From NCBI GenBank assembly GCA_903825275.1, contig CAIKAA010000029.1, positions 1 through 36,312 of the forward strand: a stretch of DNA of 36,312 nucleotides. The letters are read 5' to 3'. Under the pieces are notes generated by a model. It worked only from the letters and a program-made list of their open reading frames with translations, was not told where the DNA came from and did no database searches. Positions 7,901 through 17,100 of the stretch are shown piece after piece. This DNA comes from an uncultured Fibrobacterota bacterium (GTDB lineage: Bacteria; Fibrobacterota; Fibrobacteria; UBA5070). The position numbers and the translations under genes are program-made. Numbering within the stretch: position 1 is the stretch's first letter; each line of letters starts with the position of its first letter.

Positions 7901-10900
7901 TCGACTCGACCAGCGCAACCAATGGACTTCAGATCAAAATTGGACACGTTTTGTCCAACGGTCGTTACTCCAACACGACCACGGATGCTTCGATGTTGAG
8001 CTTGGATTCGGGGGTCGGTAGCTATCAGACAATCCGTTTGGATTTCGATTCCAACGGTCGAGCGACCGCGGTGTTGCGCGTGAATCCACTGGCGACCAAT
8101 TCCACTTTGGCGGCCCTGCGCGCTTCCATCATCGATTCCAATGGGTTGGAAATTGGAACGCCTGGGTCCGCCCGGGATTCGGGGATCGCGGATACCGCCT
8201 GGCTCAGGACCGATCGAGCCCCCATTTATGTCCAATGGTCGGACACTTTTGGAAGAGTCTTCAAGCCCATTTCGGCAGGTTGGGTCGGACAGTGGTACCC
8301 CGTGCGTTTGAAGGTGGTCAAAGATTTGAGAGGAAGTCCCTTTACCGGCGACATCGCTGCAGCCTCGCTTGGGCCGGTATTTTTTCATCCTGCCAAAGGG
8401 GATACTTCCCGGGTGAACCTAATGACGTTCACCGGAGATTCCTTGAGCGCGATCGTGTGGATTCGCGCGGATGATTCGGTGACGGGGGCCTGGATCAAGG
8501 GGGGTAAGGATTCTGCAGCGGACAGTGTTGGAAATCTGAACTTCCGGTATCCCCAAGTGGTCAGCGCCTCGTTCCATGATCACAATTGCGATGGAAAAAT
8601 CGATTCCTTGGTGGTTCGCCTAAATGGCCCCTTGGCCTTCCGGGCTCTGGTCGGAGTTGTAGCTGGTGACTCGCTGGATGCGAAATTTCCTCACCAACTT
8701 CTCAGCCCTTCGGCATTTGGTGTTCCGTCCCATGCCTACATCTACTCGGATACCGTCCTCAGCTACGCCTGGACGCCCGATTCCATGCTTGCAGCGGATG
8801 CCCAAGCGAACCGAATCACCATCGGCAATCCTCTGACGGTGGGAAGAGTGCTCCATTACACTTTGCCTCAGCTTCTAGACAAAGCTCCTCCGATCGCGAT
8901 TTCCGCCTTTGACCAGCAGACCTGGGCGAATGGATCGACGGATTCTTTGGTGGTCAAGTTCAGCGAGACGATCGATCTATCCAAATTCGCGACCGGATCT
9001 TCGCCGCCCTTTGCCGTTGTTCGCGCTGGGGTTGCCACATCCATGACCGCGGCGAAATTGTTGAAACCAGTGGTCGCCATGGACAGCGGCGTCTACGCGT
9101 TCGTATTCTCTGGGCCATCTGGACTTTTGCAAATGGGTGATTCTCTGGTGATCGATGGAACATCGGTCTCTGATTTGGCCGGAAACCTGTCGGGCACAAG
9201 CTGTCCCAATCTTCCTTTTTGGGTCGAACTCCATCCCAAGTACCAGCCGACCCAGGGTTATGTGCTCGATGTCGATGGCGACGGCAATGCGGATTCCGTC
9301 CATTTAGGATTCAAAGACACTTTGGGGGTTCTTCCAAACTCCATCTTAGTGCAGTGGGGCACTCCTGCGGAAACCCTCACGGTGACTCGTGAACAATTGG
9401 TGTCCTTGGGAGTCAAAACCTCTGATTCGGCGTTCACTGTTCCCACCAATGGTTGGCATGGCCAGACGATCCTGATCGATGGGGATACGATCTACAATGC
9501 ACCAAGGACCGTAGGACCGAAAGACACGGCAAGCTTCGATGGTGGGTTGAGCTTTGAGATGCTGGTCGACAGAGTGCCGCCGGTGGTCATCCGGTCTCGG
9601 TTGAAATGGAAAGCGAATCTAAGTCTTTCCGTTTCCTTTGATCGTCCGCCTCTGGATACTCTTGTTGTGGACTTTTCCGAAGGGGTCACGGGGTGCGCTG
9701 TAGGTGCTGATCCATCCAAGTGCTTGAAGGCCAATGGCTTGAACCAACCCATCTTCTCGGAAGGTTCCTCCATCATCAGCACCACGAGTACCCAATGGAC
9801 CATCCTTGTCCCTCGTGCGAAAAATTCCATTTGGCCAGGCAATTTCATTCGGGCGACGGCTGTCGATTCTGGAGGCGCTTTGGCCGACAAATCGAGGTTC
9901 AATTTCGCGGGGAACAACAGCCCGTACGTGAAAGTCCTGGGGGATCCCGTACCTCCCTCTCGTGGATTGATGTTGGATCGAGATGGGGATGGTCGTGTCG
10001 ATGCGGTCTTGCTCCAGTACTACATCAAGCCAAACGTGGACAAGCTTCCCTCCTTCGAATTCGATTGGGGAGATTCTTCGGGAGTACCCGTCGTATTGGC
10101 CTCGGATTCGTCCTTCTCGATCGACTCGACGCATTGGATTGCGGTGTTGAAGTCGCCAGGAAAGTATCCCGCCACGGGATATGCCCCCGCCGGGATCAAG
10201 TACAACAATGGTCGGCAGAAATCGCAAACCATGACGTATGGGTTTCCGGTTCGCGACAGTGCGGGTCCGGTCTTGAAGCCGAAGGCCATTCTCTGCCCTT
10301 CCTCGTTGCTCAATGGATCGGACACGGTCTACGTTTGGCCGTCAGAGGCTCTCAATCCTCCCCTGGGTGCCGTTTTGTTGGAATTCCGACGCAACGGAGT
10401 TTTGGTGCCACCGGAAAGCATCAAATTCCAATCGGCAATTGCCTTGGCAAATGGTTCCTGGCAGGTGGTGATTGGACCGGGTAGCGCGTACCGCCCCTCC
10501 CCCGGAGACCAGACTCGGTTGTCCACGTCTGGATCGGTTGTGGATACGGTGACGTCCGCGAACCTACCCAATCCAAATCATGCTTGGGTCACCTTGGTGG
10601 GAAGCTTGCGTGTTCCTTACGCCTCGTCCTATCTCGATTTGACCAAGGATGGCCGGATCGATGCGGCGGTCTTTGATTTTGCGAGCCCCGTCGATTCAGG
10701 GACCCGGATTCGCGTCTTCGATCCCGCCGGTTCGGATGCCTATCGTGAATACACCGTGTCTGCGGCGGATTTAGGCAAGACCCACATCCAGTTTTCCTTT
10801 GCGGACAATCCGTGGGGGCAGGACGTGACCTCGTTGATCAAACCCGATCTTGGTTTGTTGTTGCCCTCGTTGGCCTTGGACACGAATGTGTTCAAGGGCG

Positions 10901-11850
10901 GCAAATTCAACATCCAGGACCGCGTGGAGCCGGTGGTCAGTTCATGCAAACTGCGCTACACCAGTGACACGTCGACTGTCGATACGCTGGTCTGCAGGGT
11001 TTCTGAGCCAGTCACCTTCGATCCCACGAAGTCCGTCCTTCGCTACAAATCCTCTTCGGAACCGTCCGATACCGGAATTGCCATCATTGCCGATCCTCGC
11101 TACACCATGGTGTACGACCCCCTCAAGGGAACCATCACCCTGTTGTTGAAGCCCTTCCCGACAGGGTATGCCAACCCAGCCTCAGGGGATAGCTTGCGCC
11201 TTTCGTTGAACGGAGTGACGGATCCGTTTGGAAATGCACCTGGACCGAAAACCAAGTGGGTTCAGGTCCTCGCGAACCAGCGGGTCTTCCCGCCTGTGAT
11301 TCAAGTCTCCAACCCGGTGATCACCAATGATCATTATTCGGGTCAAAAGATCCCAGGAAACCCGATCATCCTCGTTGGACGGGAATCCTCTCCAGACGGT
11401 TCAAAACCCTGGGCTTCGTTGACTCCTGCAGGAACATGGATTCCGGGTTCGAACACCTACACTCCAGGAACCAAGGGGTCGAATCCAGGAGAAAACCTCG
11501 CGGGAACGGTCATCTTCATCCAAACCAATCTGCCCACGACCATCAAGATCTACATCTACGACAACGTGGGAACCTATGTCGGGCAGGCATTCCAATATGT
11601 CTCGCAAGAAATGCTCGATCAATTGGCCAAGCAAACCAATGCCAAGACGGGAATGGTCGATGTGGGGATCTTGTGGAAGGGACAACGCGAAGATGGCAGG
11701 TTGGTGAGTTCGGGAGTGTACACAGTCCGACTCCTGGCCCAGCGGGATCCCGTCGACGAAGAAAAGGCCCAAGGGAAAACCACCAGTTCCATCTACAACC
11801 GATTGGTCAACGTCGGTGTCCACCTGCGCTTGAACAAGAACTGGTTCTAG
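4921..11850 (+). CDS. Giant secreted beta-helix protein with four ~230-residue repeats and FlgD-like tail
   Basis: This 2309-residue protein has a signal peptide (basic start, hydrophobic core at about 15-28, likely cut after LHA at 32). Residues of about 33-480 are rich in short Asn-bearing strands (for example RIHDNTFGM, RNNLFWGN, IHNNTFYNN), the look of a right-handed parallel beta-helix as in pectate-lyase-like proteins; no catalytic set was recognised. Residues of about 600-1200 appear to be beta-sandwich or Ig-like. Four acidic DxDGDGxxD-like loops follow, at about 1220 (DHNCDGKID), 1450 (DVDGDGNAD), 1686 (DRDGDGRVD) and 1906 (DLTKDGRID). Each is followed about 95-100 residues later by a D-x-x-(P/G/E)-P element (1320, 1550, 1779, 2000), so the unit repeats every 220-236 residues. 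The acidic loops resemble calcium-binding loops. The last ~100 residues (IKIYIYDNVGTYVG ... GRLVSSGVYTVRL) resemble the FlgD-type Ig domain found at the end of many surface-sorted proteins. A cell-surface or adhesion role, or polysaccharide binding, is inferred. Confidence 0.85.
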   Translation: MDSQIRIVKSRTWAFSGLSVFSLFLLVAPLHATITPCAAVDFPTLQGCINKAALAKDTGRTDTVLVNVASGTYFGAQIRINQRKNLWILGDTLAAESAQPRIVYQDQIHVNTDTIQAMREDTSLANVYGQNNGTVWVYHSDNIRLMGLLIDGNNSTATTNVTGHIFAYGANLGKAHPVEIRGNVGVNILNSRNVQLRYLSVTNAWNGISIISPNLGGAFAFPDPNDPLAELVATLPTSRAGLYGNHLIERCRIHDNTFGMLFQRDWDLSSVIRNNLFWGNYLRHWSDPKTPRGYVTNLEVLDKAVRADGSYRSLAYTTVGGAFLMTDVALTPYRIHNNTFYNNATIFSGYYKTGTQHLFYNNLVGRPYQFFRSAVDLNVQLNADGVTFGNGYTQTERTSEMLQYLSEHQRSNRVVVQDSIPLNPNVVPNYWGALGGNFRLYNMRMIRTVLPAGFSDWLVNGGRGWSNQQGDQDSLGMTWVPDTAALGTIAVQGDTGGIVRWIRHNMWAGARKDPGSTGRDVMDPNPIPANGAPWCPPWIPFNIRASLGDPTIFRNTAGFDVRWTLGLPIDTVSPKTSAGWLAPLPTTNLGLKGWNSYEGSPTQPLAIGAYDPAGGWAAPSKRLVLRDTLIESVSDSIVKFRLNVSGQGISNSDITKLEVYSAKFYNDVPVSDTLYNQGPAAGGGTTTRVNSILSSKPWPLPYNFLKTDYDRPGYQVDDSLTKNKLQSGNEFVARIGAANRLPPDSLYARAEVVLLATLADGSQIFSNPGVFMFSRPRFQFSVTVLDAATGKPLPADADGISIVAQARQPLKVVIKAKTVAVLPVPFKGYGNLQMGDAGLLHGDGRQLEKELLGVWSVRHPNDTITPGFDQNDSVLDTLRADLSPSHGTLRYTAVFRDKNGFPLPYYIEGRSAPIKVVSGSIYQVTIDSILRYDTLPILTPSVKLKVAANEKLAGRRDTMLVDGTDSSLNVTKIVKGERLLIVLQVRDKYGNKVLDSTSATNGLQIKIGHVLSNGRYSNTTTDASMLSLDSGVGSYQTIRLDFDSNGRATAVLRVNPLATNSTLAALRASIIDSNGLEIGTPGSARDSGIADTAWLRTDRAPIYVQWSDTFGRVFKPISAGWVGQWYPVRLKVVKDLRGSPFTGDIAAASLGPVFFHPAKGDTSRVNLMTFTGDSLSAIVWIRADDSVTGAWIKGGKDSAADSVGNLNFRYPQVVSASFHDHNCDGKIDSLVVRLNGPLAFRALVGVVAGDSLDAKFPHQLLSPSAFGVPSHAYIYSDTVLSYAWTPDSMLAADAQANRITIGNPLTVGRVLHYTLPQLLDKAPPIAISAFDQQTWANGSTDSLVVKFSETIDLSKFATGSSPPFAVVRAGVATSMTAAKLLKPVVAMDSGVYAFVFSGPSGLLQMGDSLVIDGTSVSDLAGNLSGTSCPNLPFWVELHPKYQPTQGYVLDVDGDGNADSVHLGFKDTLGVLPNSILVQWGTPAETLTVTREQLVSLGVKTSDSAFTVPTNGWHGQTILIDGDTIYNAPRTVGPKDTASFDGGLSFEMLVDRVPPVVIRSRLKWKANLSLSVSFDRPPLDTLVVDFSEGVTGCAVGADPSKCLKANGLNQPIFSEGSSIISTTSTQWTILVPRAKNSIWPGNFIRATAVDSGGALADKSRFNFAGNNSPYVKVLGDPVPPSRGLMLDRDGDGRVDAVLLQYYIKPNVDKLPSFEFDWGDSSGVPVVLASDSSFSIDSTHWIAVLKSPGKYPATGYAPAGIKYNNGRQKSQTMTYGFPVRDSAGPVLKPKAILCPSSLLNGSDTVYVWPSEALNPPLGAVLLEFRRNGVLVPPESIKFQSAIALANGSWQVVIGPGSAYRPSPGDQTRLSTSGSVVDTVTSANLPNPNHAWVTLVGSLRVPYASSYLDLTKDGRIDAAVFDFASPVDSGTRIRVFDPAGSDAYREYTVSAADLGKTHIQFSFADNPWGQDVTSLIKPDLGLLLPSLALDTNVFKGGKFNIQDRVEPVVSSCKLRYTSDTSTVDTLVCRVSEPVTFDPTKSVLRYKSSSEPSDTGIAIIADPRYTMVYDPLKGTITLLLKPFPTGYANPASGDSLRLSLNGVTDPFGNAPGPKTKWVQVLANQRVFPPVIQVSNPVITNDHYSGQKIPGNPIILVGRESSPDGSKPWASLTPAGTWIPGSNTYTPGTKGSNPGENLAGTVIFIQTNLPTTIKIYIYDNVGTYVGQAFQYVSQEMLDQLAKQTNAKTGMVDVGILWKGQREDGRLVSSGVYTVRLLAQRDPVDEEKAQGKTTSSIYNRLVNVGVHLRLNKNWF

Positions 11851-11853
11851 GAA

Positions 11854-11883
11854 GTCCGCCCTCGAGGAAGGCTCGGGGCGGAC
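11854..11883 (+). terminator. GC-rich hairpin just after the giant gene
   Basis: GTCCGCCC (11854-11861) pairs perfectly with GGGCGGAC (11876-11883), starting 4 bases after the stop codon. The position fits a transcription terminator, but no T-run follows, so a factor-dependent stop or an mRNA-stabilising stem is equally possible. Confidence 0.4.
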
Positions 11884-12234
11884 GGGAGGCGGGGGTGAGC
11901 TCCATCTGGTCCCATCCCCAAAATCCTTTCGTAAGGCTTCCCGCAGCCCTTCAATAGGACAGGCTTGTGGACTGCTCGACGAAACCGGCAGGACACTTTT
12001 GGTGCCAAGGGCGAATGCCCTTGTCGAAGGGCTTGGCTTCCAGACTTGAGATTGCTGACCAAAGTCCCCGCCGGCCTTCGATACAACCCACCGCGGTGCG
12101 GTGGGTCACTCAGGCAACGGCGGGGTGTTCCCTGAGGCTCCCCTGAGCTTGGTCGACCGCCATGGTTGGAAATTGGCTGCGGGGCACCTTCGGTGCCAAA
12201 GGTGGTTTCGTCGGTCCACAAGCGGTCAGGCGAG
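11884..12234. repeat. Intergenic repeat and hairpin cluster B
   Basis: About 350 bases between the converging giant gene and ABC-F gene contain no supported gene. Seen here are GGACAGGCTT (11957-11966, shared with clusters A and C); a 28-base unit (11986-12013) that is the inverted copy, 26 of 28 bases identical, of 1806-1833; an AAGGGC/GCCCTT inverted repeat at about 12007-12022; a perfect 9-base-stem hairpin at 12086-12106; and GGCACC-TTC-GGTGCC at 12183-12197, which has the same arms as the hairpin at 1813-1827. The stretch around 12130-12160 has CTGAGGCTC and CCTGAGCTTGGTCGAC, variants of the common CCCTTCGACAAGCTCAGGG-type element. It looks like a mosaic of intergenic repeats. Confidence 0.6.
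12086..12106. repeat. Perfect 9-base stem hairpin
   Basis: ACCCACCGC (12086-12094) and GCGGTGGGT (12098-12106) are exact reverse complements around a GGT loop. There is no T-run on either side. It lies inside repeat cluster B. Confidence 0.65.
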
Positions 12235-13863
12235 CTACTTCTTGCGGCCTTTGTTGCGGTGGATGATGTCTTCGCGGGGCCCCGAGATGTAGTCCTCATA
12301 GCTGCCTTGGTAATCAATGACCTGGCCATCGATGATCTCGATCACGCGGGTGGCCAACGAGCTCACGAAGGTGCGGTCGTGGGAGACAAACAGCAAGGTT
12401 CCCTGGTATTCCTTCAGCTCTTCGTTCAAGGCTGCGATCGCTTCCAGATCCAGGTGGTTGGTGGGTTCGTCGAGGATGATCGTGTTGGATTGTTGGGCCA
12501 TCAACATGGCGAACAACAGCCGTGCCTTCTCGCCGCCCGAAAGCACTTTGGTGAACTTCATTTGGGCTTCGCCCGAAAACAACATGCGACCCAAAAGGGC
12601 CCGGATTTCTTGCTGGGTCCAGGTGGGACGGAATTGGTAGAGCCAATCGAAGGCGGTCATTTCCGGGTCCAACAGCTCGAAGGGGTCTTGGGGGAAGTAG
12701 GACTTGTTGGCGCTTTGGCCCCACACGATCGACCCCGACAAGGGCTCGATCTGTCCCATCAGAAGTTTGAGCAAGGTGGTCTTGCCCACGCCGTTCACCC
12801 CGATGATCGCGACCTTCTCGCCATTGACGATGTCGATGTTCACTTTGGAATACAGAACCTTGTCGGCCTCGAAGCCCATGGCGAGGTCCTTGAAGCTCAC
12901 CGCTTGGCGACCGCAAGGCTTCTCGATCTTCAGCACGGGCCGAGGGGCCACGCGGGAGCTGGGGCGCAGCTCGACCATGTCTTCCTTGATCTTCTCCAAT
13001 TGCTTTTGGCGGGAGCTGGCCTGGGCCGCTTTGGAGGCGTTGGCCGAGAACCGAGCCACGAAGTCCTGGAGGTCTTCCTTCTTCTTCTGCATCCGGTCGT
13101 TGTGGGCCTGGGCGCGCTCGCGGGCCTGCCGGACGGCGGTTTCCCACTGCGAGTAGTTGCCGGTGAACTGGTTGATTTCCTTGTAGTCGACATCCAAAAT
13201 GTGGGTGCAGACATTGTCGAGAAAGTGGCGGTCGTGGGAAATGACCACGACCATGCCCTCGTATTGGTTCAAGGTCTTTTCCAGCCAGGAGATCGTGTGG
13301 ATGTCCAGGTGGTTGGTGGGCTCGTCGAGCATCAAAATGTCGGGGCGGGCGAAGAGAGCCTGGGCCAAGAGAACGCGCAATTTCCAGCCGCCGACAAGAC
13401 TTGTCAAGGGCGCGGTATGCTGTTCGGTGGAAATGCCCAAACCTTCCAACAGTTCCCCGGCGCGGGCTTCGGCCATGTAGCCGTCGAGGTCGGCGAATTC
13501 CATTTCGAGGTCGGCGACCAAATGGCCTTCCTCTTCGGTCATCTCGTCTTTGCCATACAGCTCTTCACGCTTTTTCAGCACCTCCCAGAACCGCGCATGC
13601 CCCTGGAGAACCGTGTCCAAGATGGAATAGCCGTCGAAGGTGTTGTGGTCTTGGCGCAGGTAGCCGCGAGTTCGGCCCGGCTCGAACTCGATGTTGCCGT
13701 CGGTTTGTTCTTCTTCTCCCTGCAAGATCTTGATCAGGGTGGTTTTGCCCGACCCATTGGCGCCAATCAATCCGTAGCGGTTGCCCGTTTTGAGCTTGAG
13801 GTTGACATTCGAATAGAGGACGCGGTCCCCGAATTGCATGGACAGTTCGTTGATGATGATCAT
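12235..13863 (-). CDS. ybiT: ABC-F family ATPase, YbiT type
   Basis: This 542-residue soluble protein has two ABC ATPase domains and no membrane part, the ABC-F plan; members act on ribosomes. Domain 1 has Walker A GANGSGKT (34-41), a degenerate signature with VGGWKLRVLLAQALF, and Walker B LMLDEPTNHLD. An interdomain linker rich in charged residues follows (ARERAQAHNDRMQKKKE). Domain 2 has Walker A GVNGVGKT (about 355-362), LSGGEKARLL (about 437-446) and ILDEPTNHLD. The opening (NELSMQFGDRVLYSN), the GGWKLR signature and the ending (VIDYQGSYEDY) closely follow the E. coli YbiT pattern and not that of EttA or Uup. The ATG at 13863 begins the conserved sequence; the frame is open upstream but that part is low-complexity, translated repeat DNA. 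The gene stands alone on the minus strand, about 250 bases after the outer-membrane gene. Confidence 0.93.
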   Translation of the reverse strand: MIIINELSMQFGDRVLYSNVNLKLKTGNRYGLIGANGSGKTTLIKILQGEEEQTDGNIEFEPGRTRGYLRQDHNTFDGYSILDTVLQGHARFWEVLKKREELYGKDEMTEEEGHLVADLEMEFADLDGYMAEARAGELLEGLGISTEQHTAPLTSLVGGWKLRVLLAQALFARPDILMLDEPTNHLDIHTISWLEKTLNQYEGMVVVISHDRHFLDNVCTHILDVDYKEINQFTGNYSQWETAVRQARERAQAHNDRMQKKKEDLQDFVARFSANASKAAQASSRQKQLEKIKEDMVELRPSSRVAPRPVLKIEKPCGRQAVSFKDLAMGFEADKVLYSKVNIDIVNGEKVAIIGVNGVGKTTLLKLLMGQIEPLSGSIVWGQSANKSYFPQDPFELLDPEMTAFDWLYQFRPTWTQQEIRALLGRMLFSGEAQMKFTKVLSGGEKARLLFAMLMAQQSNTIILDEPTNHLDLEAIAALNEELKEYQGTLLFVSHDRTFVSSLATRVIEIIDGQVIDYQGSYEDYISGPREDIIHRNKGRKK

Positions 13864-14114
13864 AAGCGGACCAAATGTAACTCGTGTGGTCCCTGGACAG
13901 GCTTTGCTGGGCCAGTGCAGACACCCGGACAGGCCCATACCCAACCCCACCACCGCGCCAGCCGCCCGCAGGGGCGCCGAAGGCGGGCCACGGCAAATCG
14001 GCGTAGGGGTCAGGCATGCCTGACCCCTGAAATCCCGACCCGTGGCCGCGCGCGATAGCGCAAGCCCGCAGGGTGGCGGCCCCCGCCCGGCGGGGGAGGC
14101 GCCCAAATCAATGT
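13864..14114. repeat. Intergenic GC-rich repeat region C
   Basis: This 251-base gap upstream of the ABC-F gene carries no supported gene. It contains GGACAGGCTT (13895-13904, shared with clusters A and B), a nearby partial copy (CGGACAGGC), a 24-base perfect palindrome at 14005-14028, and CCCCCGCC-C-GGCGGGGG at 14080-14096. The base composition is more GC-rich than the neighbouring genes. The ABC-F promoter must lie here, but I could not recognise it. Confidence 0.55.
14005..14028. repeat. 24-base perfect palindrome
   Basis: The half-site AGGGGTCAGGCA (14005-14016) is followed directly by its exact reverse complement (14017-14028), with no spacer. It lies about 140 bases upstream of the ABC-F start and about 90 bases downstream of the outer-membrane gene's stop. 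It may be a repeat-element core, a regulator site or a cruciform; the sequence alone does not decide. Confidence 0.75.
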
Positions 14115-17100
14115 CTAGAAAATCGCCTTGGCCTCGCAGGACAATTTTTGGAACCACGGTCGATCCGGCTCTTGGCGCGCAAGCCATTCCGCCTTGGCTT
14201 GGACATGGTCTTTCCAGGCCCACTCCAACGAACTGGATGCCCGCCAGGTGACGCCATCGGGGAAACCGTCGGATAGGCGCGAACCGGCCAAAGCGTCTAC
14301 TTGGGCCGAGGCGCGACGGAGCTCGGCTCGCAACGACAATCCGTGGGGAAGGCTGGCGCGAACCGAAGCGTAGGGAGCTTGGAGGGTGGCGGAAAACGAA
14401 TTGCGCGGCTCGGACCCTTCGGCCCATTTGGAATACCAGCCAGGACGCAATTCCAACACGCGCAACAAGCGCAGGGCGACCGAGGGATCGGTGGACCAGT
14501 AGGATTCGAGCCGGAGGCGATCGGGTTGGTTGTCGCGCAAATCCCCGTGCGTGCCCTGGAGCTCGAAGCGATGGCCAGAAGTCGTGGAAGTCGTCCAATG
14601 GAGTTTTTGGTTCAGGTCGCGCAGTTTCGACACCAGGGGAGACGATTGCACGGTGAGGGTGCGGGTCCAACCCAGCTCCAGACGATTTTTGTCGCGAGTC
14701 CACCAGCCTTCGCACCCAAGTTCGGATCGGCCCGTGATGGATTGGGACAGTCCGGCGTCGGCGAAATGGGGGATGATTCGGCCTGCCGAGCTGTCGCTTT
14801 CTTCCCAATCGCCATGGCCGCGGACGCCGATGTCGGCCAACAGCCCCTCCAGATCGGGGAACAGCTTTTTGGGCTCCAGTTCAAGTTCTCCGGAAAGGGC
14901 TCTTTGGGACGCGAGGACGGGCGGGCGCGAGGTGTCCAAGCGCGGGCCAGCGAGCCGCAAGTTGCCCTCGTCGGAGGGGATGACGACCCGCAACAGGGTG
15001 TCGTAGCGATAGGTTCCGGTTCCCACCGGGACCGTGTCGTAGCGCGGGATTTCTGGTTGGTAGGAAGAGGTGGACAACTTCCACTTTCCCAAGCTGCGCA
15101 AACCGGGGGACGGCCAAAACCCCGCGCTGGCTGAACCAAGCCAACTTTTTGATGTCACCCAGGGGAGCGACGGAATTTGTCTGGTCTGAAGATTCTTCCA
15201 ATCGACCTCAAAATCCACATCTCCCTTCGAGGGGGTCCATTGGAATTGGGAATTGGCGCCCACCGAGACGGCGGTGTTGGCGAAGGGGGAGGCAAGGGAC
15301 GGGCGGGTGGCGTCCTTGCGGCCAGACCCAAAAAGCTTGAGTTGGACGTTGGTTCCCTGGGGACGCCAGGAAGATCCGGCAAGCGTCATCAAACTTGTCC
15401 GCCGATGTTGCTCCAAGCCTTGCCAACTGTCGCGGGTTTCGGAGCCGATTTCGAGGGATGGCGAAAATTCACCCACGGGCCAGGCGACTCTGGCTTTGGA
15501 ACGCGTCTGCTCCAGGGGAAGTCTTCCGTCATCGAGCCGCACCCATTCCATCGAGGACAAAATTTGGTTGTCGGCGCTTTTGTCGACCCCGATCGCGGTG
15601 GAGGCGCGACTGGCCCATCCCGCCGAATCGACCCGTCCGCCCACCTCGGTCGTGATCCCGATTCCGGGCAACAAGGACCAGTTCAACGAGCCGTCGCCCG
15701 AGGTTCGTTCTCCGCCAGAGGGGCTCCAAAGTCCGCCGCTTTGGGAGCCCAAGCTGTCGGTGGCGGAAAATCCGTGGAATCGCGCGTCCAATCGATCGGC
15801 GTGCAAGGTCGTCGTCAGTCGCCCCAAACCTCCTTGGGACAGAAATTGGCCAATCCGGAATCCACTGGCCCCCGATCCAAACGTTCCGGTCCTTCGCGCA
15901 TCAAGACCGGAAACCACGTTGGGGTCGAAATCGCTGCCGCGCAGATCGGTGGCGACCCAAATGGCGGAATCGCCCAAGTGCAACCGAACCCCGGCTTCGC
16001 CGACCTGGGAAGGCAAGGGCAGAATTTGTCCATCGGGCAGGGTGGCGGGGTTCGATCCGGCTCCGATCAGTGCGCTTCGCGTCAGGGAATCGGGCGCGTA
16101 ACTGAGCGGTCGCGAGGCATCGTCGCTTTGGCGCGCCGCCCAGGCTTCCCAGCGAAGGATGCCTTTTTTTCCCACGGTCCGGGAGGCGGCAAAAGATTGC
16201 TCGTAGTCGATGTCGGCGGATTGGAACTCCACTTCGATCAGGTCGGAGGTCGAGATCCGGCGATGGGGGTTGAAATCCAAAAGCCCATCGGAATAGCGCA
16301 CCAGGTAGTCGGCGTCGGAGCCACGTTTCATGGCTTCGCCATTGATGCGGACGCGTTCGGTTCCAGGCACCACGACGCCGTGCAGTCCTCCTTGCCAGGA
16401 TGCCAGGACATAGCCTTCCTGACGACCCTCCACGCCCGGAAGGACGACGCGTTTCCATTTGGCCACTGGTCCGCCCAGGGCAACGCTCACCGTGTCGGTT
16501 TCTCCTTTCCAGAGGCCGGACACTCCGCGGATGCGGCGTTCGAATCCGGGAGCGAGGTCGGGCGGGATTTTCCATTCCAAGTCGCCCAAACGAAGCCGCC
16601 AGTGCTTGGATTCGAGTTCCAAGAAGATCTCGTCGATCTGGCGCAACGAGGCGCTGGACCCTTGGGGCGAGAGAGGCATGTCGCCATCGGAAAGGCGGGC
16701 CGAGAGGTGGATTCCCGGAGACAACTCGCCATCGGCCGTCAGGTAAAGGGTTTGGTCGAGGGCCACGCCGCCATTCGAGCCCACGCCGACCTTGATGGTT
16801 TTGGAGCCACCGATCTTGAGCCCGGACGCCGTGTCGGATTTTGACGGACCTCCCTTTCCCGTGCCGATTGAAAGGGCTGCGGCCGTGTCGAGGTCCTGGC
16901 TTCGGTAACGGTGGAACTCCATGGGAAGCCAGGGCACGAGGAGGGTGGATTCCCGAGCCACGGGCCTTGCCGAATCCGGTGGGGAAACGGTTTTGACAGA
17001 ATCTGGCTTATTGAATCCTTGCGCTTGGGTCGGGGGAAGGGACCCATTAGTTCCGGTCAGGGTACGGTTTGGTTCCTGTGTCGCTGTTTCGTGAATGGAG

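Noticed and set aside
12166-14058. An open frame of 630 codons on the plus strand opposite the ABC-F gene
   Set aside because: It is antisense to intact Walker and signature motifs, gives a low-complexity translation and spans the repeat regions at both ends.
13864-14808. Upstream extension of the ABC-F protein by about 315 residues
   Set aside because: This part translates repeat DNA and antisense outer-membrane gene sequence and is Arg/Pro-rich. The YbiT pattern starts exactly at the ATG at 13863.
15177-16844. An open frame of 555 codons on the plus strand opposite the outer-membrane gene
   Set aside because: The minus-strand frame has a signal peptide, a recognisable module and a terminal Phe. 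The plus frame has none and is Gly/Arg-rich.
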